Positions 60,114 through 64,000 of a DNA stretch of 64,000 bases are shown piece after piece. Origin of the DNA: Schizophyllum amplum (taxonomy: Eukaryota > Basidiomycota > Agaricomycetes > Agaricales > Schizophyllaceae); contig VDMD01000017.1 of assembly GCA_007026445.1 (NCBI GenBank), positions 62,001 through 126,000 on the forward strand, in the 5' to 3' direction. Position numbers and translations under genes: made by a program. Each line of letters opens with the position of its first letter. The first letter of the stretch is position 1. The notes beneath the pieces are model-generated. The model was not told where the DNA came from. It did not search any database and was given only the letters and a program-made list of their open reading frames with translations.

Positions 60114-62382
60114 AAGAGTGGGAGGGGAAGACGGAAGAGGGGGATTCTGCAGGAAGACCCGCGCGTGTTACTCGTTATAAGGCCCTGGGCCCGGAGGACC
60201 CAGCACCAGGAGCCATTCAACCGAAGGCGGCTATTGTTGTCGTCCCTATTGAGGTGAAGGTCAGTGCATGGAAGTCGGAGGAAGGAAGAAGAGTGCACGT
60301 ACCATAGGCATGGAGCGGAGTATAGAGTCTAGTACGGATCAGCGAAGCGGAGACTCAGACCTTGCAAGCTAATTGTCGATGATGGGTACGACGGGTGCAA
60401 GCTCTATCACTTTCTCGGTCTTCCATGCAATTGTCTTCCAGCAAGTCGATTCTCCACGCGTTCTATCCAGGCCAATTGTGTGTATTGGAGAGCTGTTGTA
60501 TGGGACCGTCACTGAGCCAACAGAGTCTGCCTGAGAACATGGTCGTGGCCGGAGAGATCAAACAGTGTGACGCGTGCGTTACGCCTCGACGTTACGCTCG
60601 GTACGCCGGACCGCAAAATTCGAACTTACACGTGATGTGTTCCTTGTGCTCGATCAGGACGAGTAACATACGGGTGACACTGACGCAGCGACATAGCATG
60701 CACATTTCGTCTGAGCGCACAAATGGAATGACGCCGAGAGCTGCCGAGAGCCAGAGACGAAGACGATGCTGAACCGGGGTCAAGGGACGGCACGGCAGGG
60801 CGGCGCTGCCGACGGCAACAAAAAATCTCCGCAGACCCCGAAATCTGTTGCTATTCCCGAGATCGGCAGCGTCCCGTCCTGAGTCGGAGGCTCTTCCTCT
60901 GCTGCTCCTCCTCCTCAGTCGAATCGACATGTCATTCCGAGCCGTATCATCGTTATCCCCGACTTCATAATTTTGAGGACTGTGTGGCGTTTGCGCAAGA
61001 CACACATATACCACGCACGCACGACAGTAGGATGACCGCCAACTCAACGTAAAGTCGTCCTTTTGTGGCCCCGGCATAGCAGGTATACAATGAGCACGCA
61101 ATACGTGAATAGGGGAACTGCAGTTGTCGTGTCTACGTGGAGCGAAGGACATATGAACGCCGTGAAAGAGCGAGACTTGGGAAGGACCGTACCTCCTAAG
61201 ACGAAGGACTACGAGCGGTCCTCCGCGTTTTTCGCCAAGCAGTCGCGATGAGAATATCGAAGGCCATGTCGTTTTCGCAGCGCCATCGAGCGCCGAGCGG
61301 GGTAAGTAACAAGTGATTGTAGATGCGGCCATTCCTTGAGGAGGATAAGGATAAGAGAAACAGAAGTCCACGCACAGGGGCCGGAACGTCAAAGATGCCC
61401 GGCAGGCTCTCGGCGCATAGTGGCGCTGGAAGAAAACTGATAGATGTGGGTCCTCATGGGTCGCGCAGATACGTTCCCACCAGTGGTCGACCCCAAAACC
61501 GATGGCGGGTCGGCCGCCCATCTCGAGCGGAAGTGCAAGTCAATGTGACCAAGCCGAGGAGGTAGTACTTTGATTTCGAGTGTCAAGAATGTGTCGAGGC
61601 AAGCTTCCGAGAAGTGATTCGTCGGCAGGTTCATACATGTGTCTAGGCGACCGGACGAGCACATCATAAGTAGCCACCCCAAGCGCCTGAATGGAAGTAC
61701 TTCAATAGCGAAAGGCCGACTACGACGATGGTGCTCACCTCGCGCGGTCAATTTTCCATCAAAGTGGTGCTTCGCCTGGACCCTGCGAACCGAATGGAAG
61801 ACGCCCGTTTGTTAGCATGAGTCAGGCATGAAGCCCACCTTACCTCGTCGATGATGCATCACTGCGCTGAGGGTCAGGCGTTCGGGGCTCGCACGCAATT
61901 TTTGCACGTTTAGGCGGGAAGAAACGCACACGGATTTGACGGAACTTCACGGGCAGCAAAGCTGCCGAGGAAAAAGAAAACGGCAAGGGCAATTCTGGGA
62001 ACGAAGTCCGTCCGACTCCCATAGCGGCAGTCCGCCCACGGCCAACCCACGGCGACCGGTAAGTGATAACGTCGTTCGGACTACTCACCAGCTGGTACAA
62101 TAGCCAAAATATAAAAATTAGAGCCGGGAAGGAACACCCTGCTTGATTCCGACGGTCAACGTGTCCGCCAGTCATTGCCAGCTCAGAGCAACAATTTTTG
62201 TGGCCACCGAGCGGAAGAAAGTTGAACATTGCTTACGTCATCCCCTCGTCTATGAATTGATCTCGCACAAACACTACATAACAAAGCGGGGGATCTGCGA
62301 TTCTGCTTTCATTCTGCTCTCTTAGATATTATCGCGCTTTCGGCCGGAAGTCGCGTTTCTCGCTCCCCCAGCATCTTCGAGC
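60114..62382. other. Intergenic, promoter of heat-shock factor gene
   Basis: A minus-strand frame of 309 codons (60592-61521) and others have compositions unlike protein, with many Arg, Cys and Ser and no domain. Inverted repeat GGCAGC-AAA-GCTGCC lies at about 61952-61966. No gene called. Confidence 0.4.
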
Positions 62383-64000
62383 ATGCCAAATGCAACACCC
62401 ACAAACCAGGTCGCGCTCACCAACCGCAATCGCGCGGCAGCCACAAATGCCCGCAATAACCGACAAGTAGTCCCCGCTTTCCTCCAGAAGCTTCACGAGT
62501 GCGTAATCATACACTAAGACTCCGATTACCGCTAACCTCCCGCAGAATGGTCAACGATCCCAAAAACGAGGCGCTTATCCGCTGGTCGGACACAGGGGAC
62601 TCGTTCTTCGTGCTCGACCACGAGCGCTTCGCGCGCGAGGTCCTTGGCCGATGGTTCAAGCATCAGAACTTCTCCTCCTTCGTCCGCCAGCTCAACATGT
62701 ACGGATTCCATAAGGTCCAGCATCTCCAGCAGGGCACCCTGCGCTCCTCCGAGTCCGAAGGAAACGAGTTCTGGAACTTTGCCCACCCCAACTTCCTCCG
62801 CGGCCGCGCCGACCTCCTCGCCCTCATCCAACGCAAGAAGCAGGCCCAGAACGGCGAAGGTGACGCTGCCGTGCAGGATGTTGCCAGCTCCAGCACGGCC
62901 CAGGGCGGCCAACAGGTCCTCGACATCAACAGCATCGTCGCTGGCCTCGCCGCGATCAAGCGCCATCAAGACATCATCTCCACCGAGCTCACCCACCTCC
63001 GCGAGAACAACAACCTCCTCTGGCAAGAGGCCATGGAGGCCCGCGCCCGCGCCAAGAAGCAGCAGGACACCATCAACCGCATTGTCAAGTTCCTCGCTGG
63101 GATCTTCGGCAACCACCAGGCGCGCAACAAGCATAACGAGGAAGAGGAGTCAGAGGGCGCATCTGGCAGCGCGCGAGACGCCATTGTCCCCCACTCCGTC
63201 ATGTCCCACATGAACGCCACTGTGCCGCAAATGCAGCGCCTGATGATTGAGGACAAACGCCCTTACAACAGCGTCGATATTGAGGAAATCGAGGACGATG
63301 AGCAACACCTGTCGAAGGGAAAGCAGAGAGAATACTCGACCGGTGAGTAGGCGCCGCCTCCTTCTATACGTCAGCGCTAACCCAGAAGATTCCATAGGTT
63401 ACCGGGTCGAAACGCCACCTGCCTCCACAGCCGCAGCGACACCCGGAAGTCCCGCCCCCACAGAAGGTTCCTCATTCTTCCGCTTCAGCACGCCCGTGCC
63501 GAGTCCGGTGGCGTCAGGGTCGACCCCGTCTGCCAACTCAGTTGCCGGCCATCCCGCGTCACCCGTCCCGTCATCTCGACATGCGACGCCTCCTGTTGCT
63601 CCTTCGCCGTCTGTCGACTCGGAAGGGCGACAGCTCGTATCCTCACACACCCCGCCATATCGTGCTTCCGCGTCCCCTGGTCCGCTCAACGGACACGTTA
63701 ACCCGGACGACCTGCACACCATATTTAACAACCTTTCCTCGACTCAAATAAACTCACTCATGAGTAACCTGCCAGGACTATTCTCCGCGGGCGCGGCATC
63801 ATCACCAGGCCCGTCTTATTCCTCTCCGTCTACTGACTACTCTCGTCCCGGACCGTCCGGGGCGGATGCAATGTCAAATTACGCGCCAGCTACCGGCACC
63901 TACGGCGGAGACCCGGGAGTTGGCGGGATGGGTGGAGTAGAGGGTCTTTTGTCGTTCGACCATCCGTCCCCTGGCGGCTTTGGCCACGGAATGGATTACG
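62383..64000 (+). CDS. Heat-shock transcription factor (HSF type), 3' end cut by window
   Basis: Trimeric transcription factor of the HSF1 family, partial at the right edge. MPNATPTNQVALTNRNRAAA leads to VVPAFLQKLHEMVNDPKN, RWSDTGDSFFVLDHERFARE, VLGRWFKHQNFSSFVRQLN, MYGFHKVQHLQQGTLRS and FWNFAHPNFLRGRADLL, the full winged-helix domain (about residues 28-125). Next is the coiled coil VLDINSIVAGLAAIKRHQDI to NRIVKFLAGIF, then an acidic region DIEEIEDDEQHL and a Ser/Pro-rich activation region. Introns: about 62500-62546 after LHE and 63343-63397 before YRVETPP. No frame break in the visible part. Stop is outside the window. Confidence 0.94.

Noticed and set aside
60592..61521. Minus-strand open frame of 309 codons
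   Set aside because: No domain, very high Arg/Cys/Ser and no splice or promoter support. Frames of this kind arise by chance in GC-rich DNA.
1..64000. CRISPR arrays, tRNA or rRNA genes
   Set aside because: No regularly spaced direct repeats, no T-loop/acceptor pair or rRNA-like stretch was seen by eye.

Overview
The window looks like nuclear DNA of a filamentous basidiomycete, most likely an Agaricomycete of the polypore type. Genes are split by many 45-65 nt GT-AG introns. Several families are typical of that group: a DUF6535 membrane protein, a thaumatin-like secreted protein, and a Lys/HRD/DFG kinase family in tandem with unknown helical membrane proteins. No rRNA, tRNA or CRISPR array was seen. 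Coordinates of spliced genes span the first to the last coding base I can support; introns lie inside.

Layout. 0.4-12.2 kb: NmrA-like reductase, YheT/ABHD3-type hydrolase, thaumatin-like protein, SAM methyltransferase with a His-rich insert, lactonase-like beta-propeller, MFS sugar transporter. 12.4-14.2 kb: AP-2 mu adaptin. 14.3-38.7 kb: accessory cluster with four paralogous protein kinases (K1-K4), three minus-strand hypothetical proteins (A1-A3; A1, A2 and A3 start divergently from K1, K2 and K4) and two plus-strand relatives (H1, H2) downstream of K2 and K4. Inside the cluster lie an intron-containing fragment of the AP-2 mu gene, a TA-flanked MITE of 391 bp and a 2.93-kb CACTA-like element that splits exon 1 of K3. 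39.2-48.0 kb: SAPS-family phosphatase regulator, FAHD1-type hydrolase, DUF6535 protein. 48.4-49.2 kb: hAT-type non-autonomous element with 8-bp target duplications. 50.1-57.7 kb: housekeeping genes for COX subunit IV, a seven-knuckle CNBP/Gis2 protein, Rpn8, a C2H2 zinc-finger protein and dephospho-CoA kinase. 57.9-60.1 kb: F-box protein. 62.4 kb to the window end: heat-shock factor, cut by the edge.

The accessory cluster is the most interesting part. Its kinases keep their catalytic residues. The A and H proteins share an N-terminal hydrophobic helix, a Leu/Glu-rich helix and a Cys/Lys motif I do not recognise. The alternating gene order, the AP-2 mu fragment at the middle and the similar tails after H1 and H2 suggest segmental duplication followed by transposon insertion.

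Caution: many conserved genes, housekeeping ones included, carry apparent single-base deletions that break the frame. I count about 18, nearly all losses of one base. This looks like residual assembly error rather than decay, so broken frames here should not be read as pseudogenes without resequencing.
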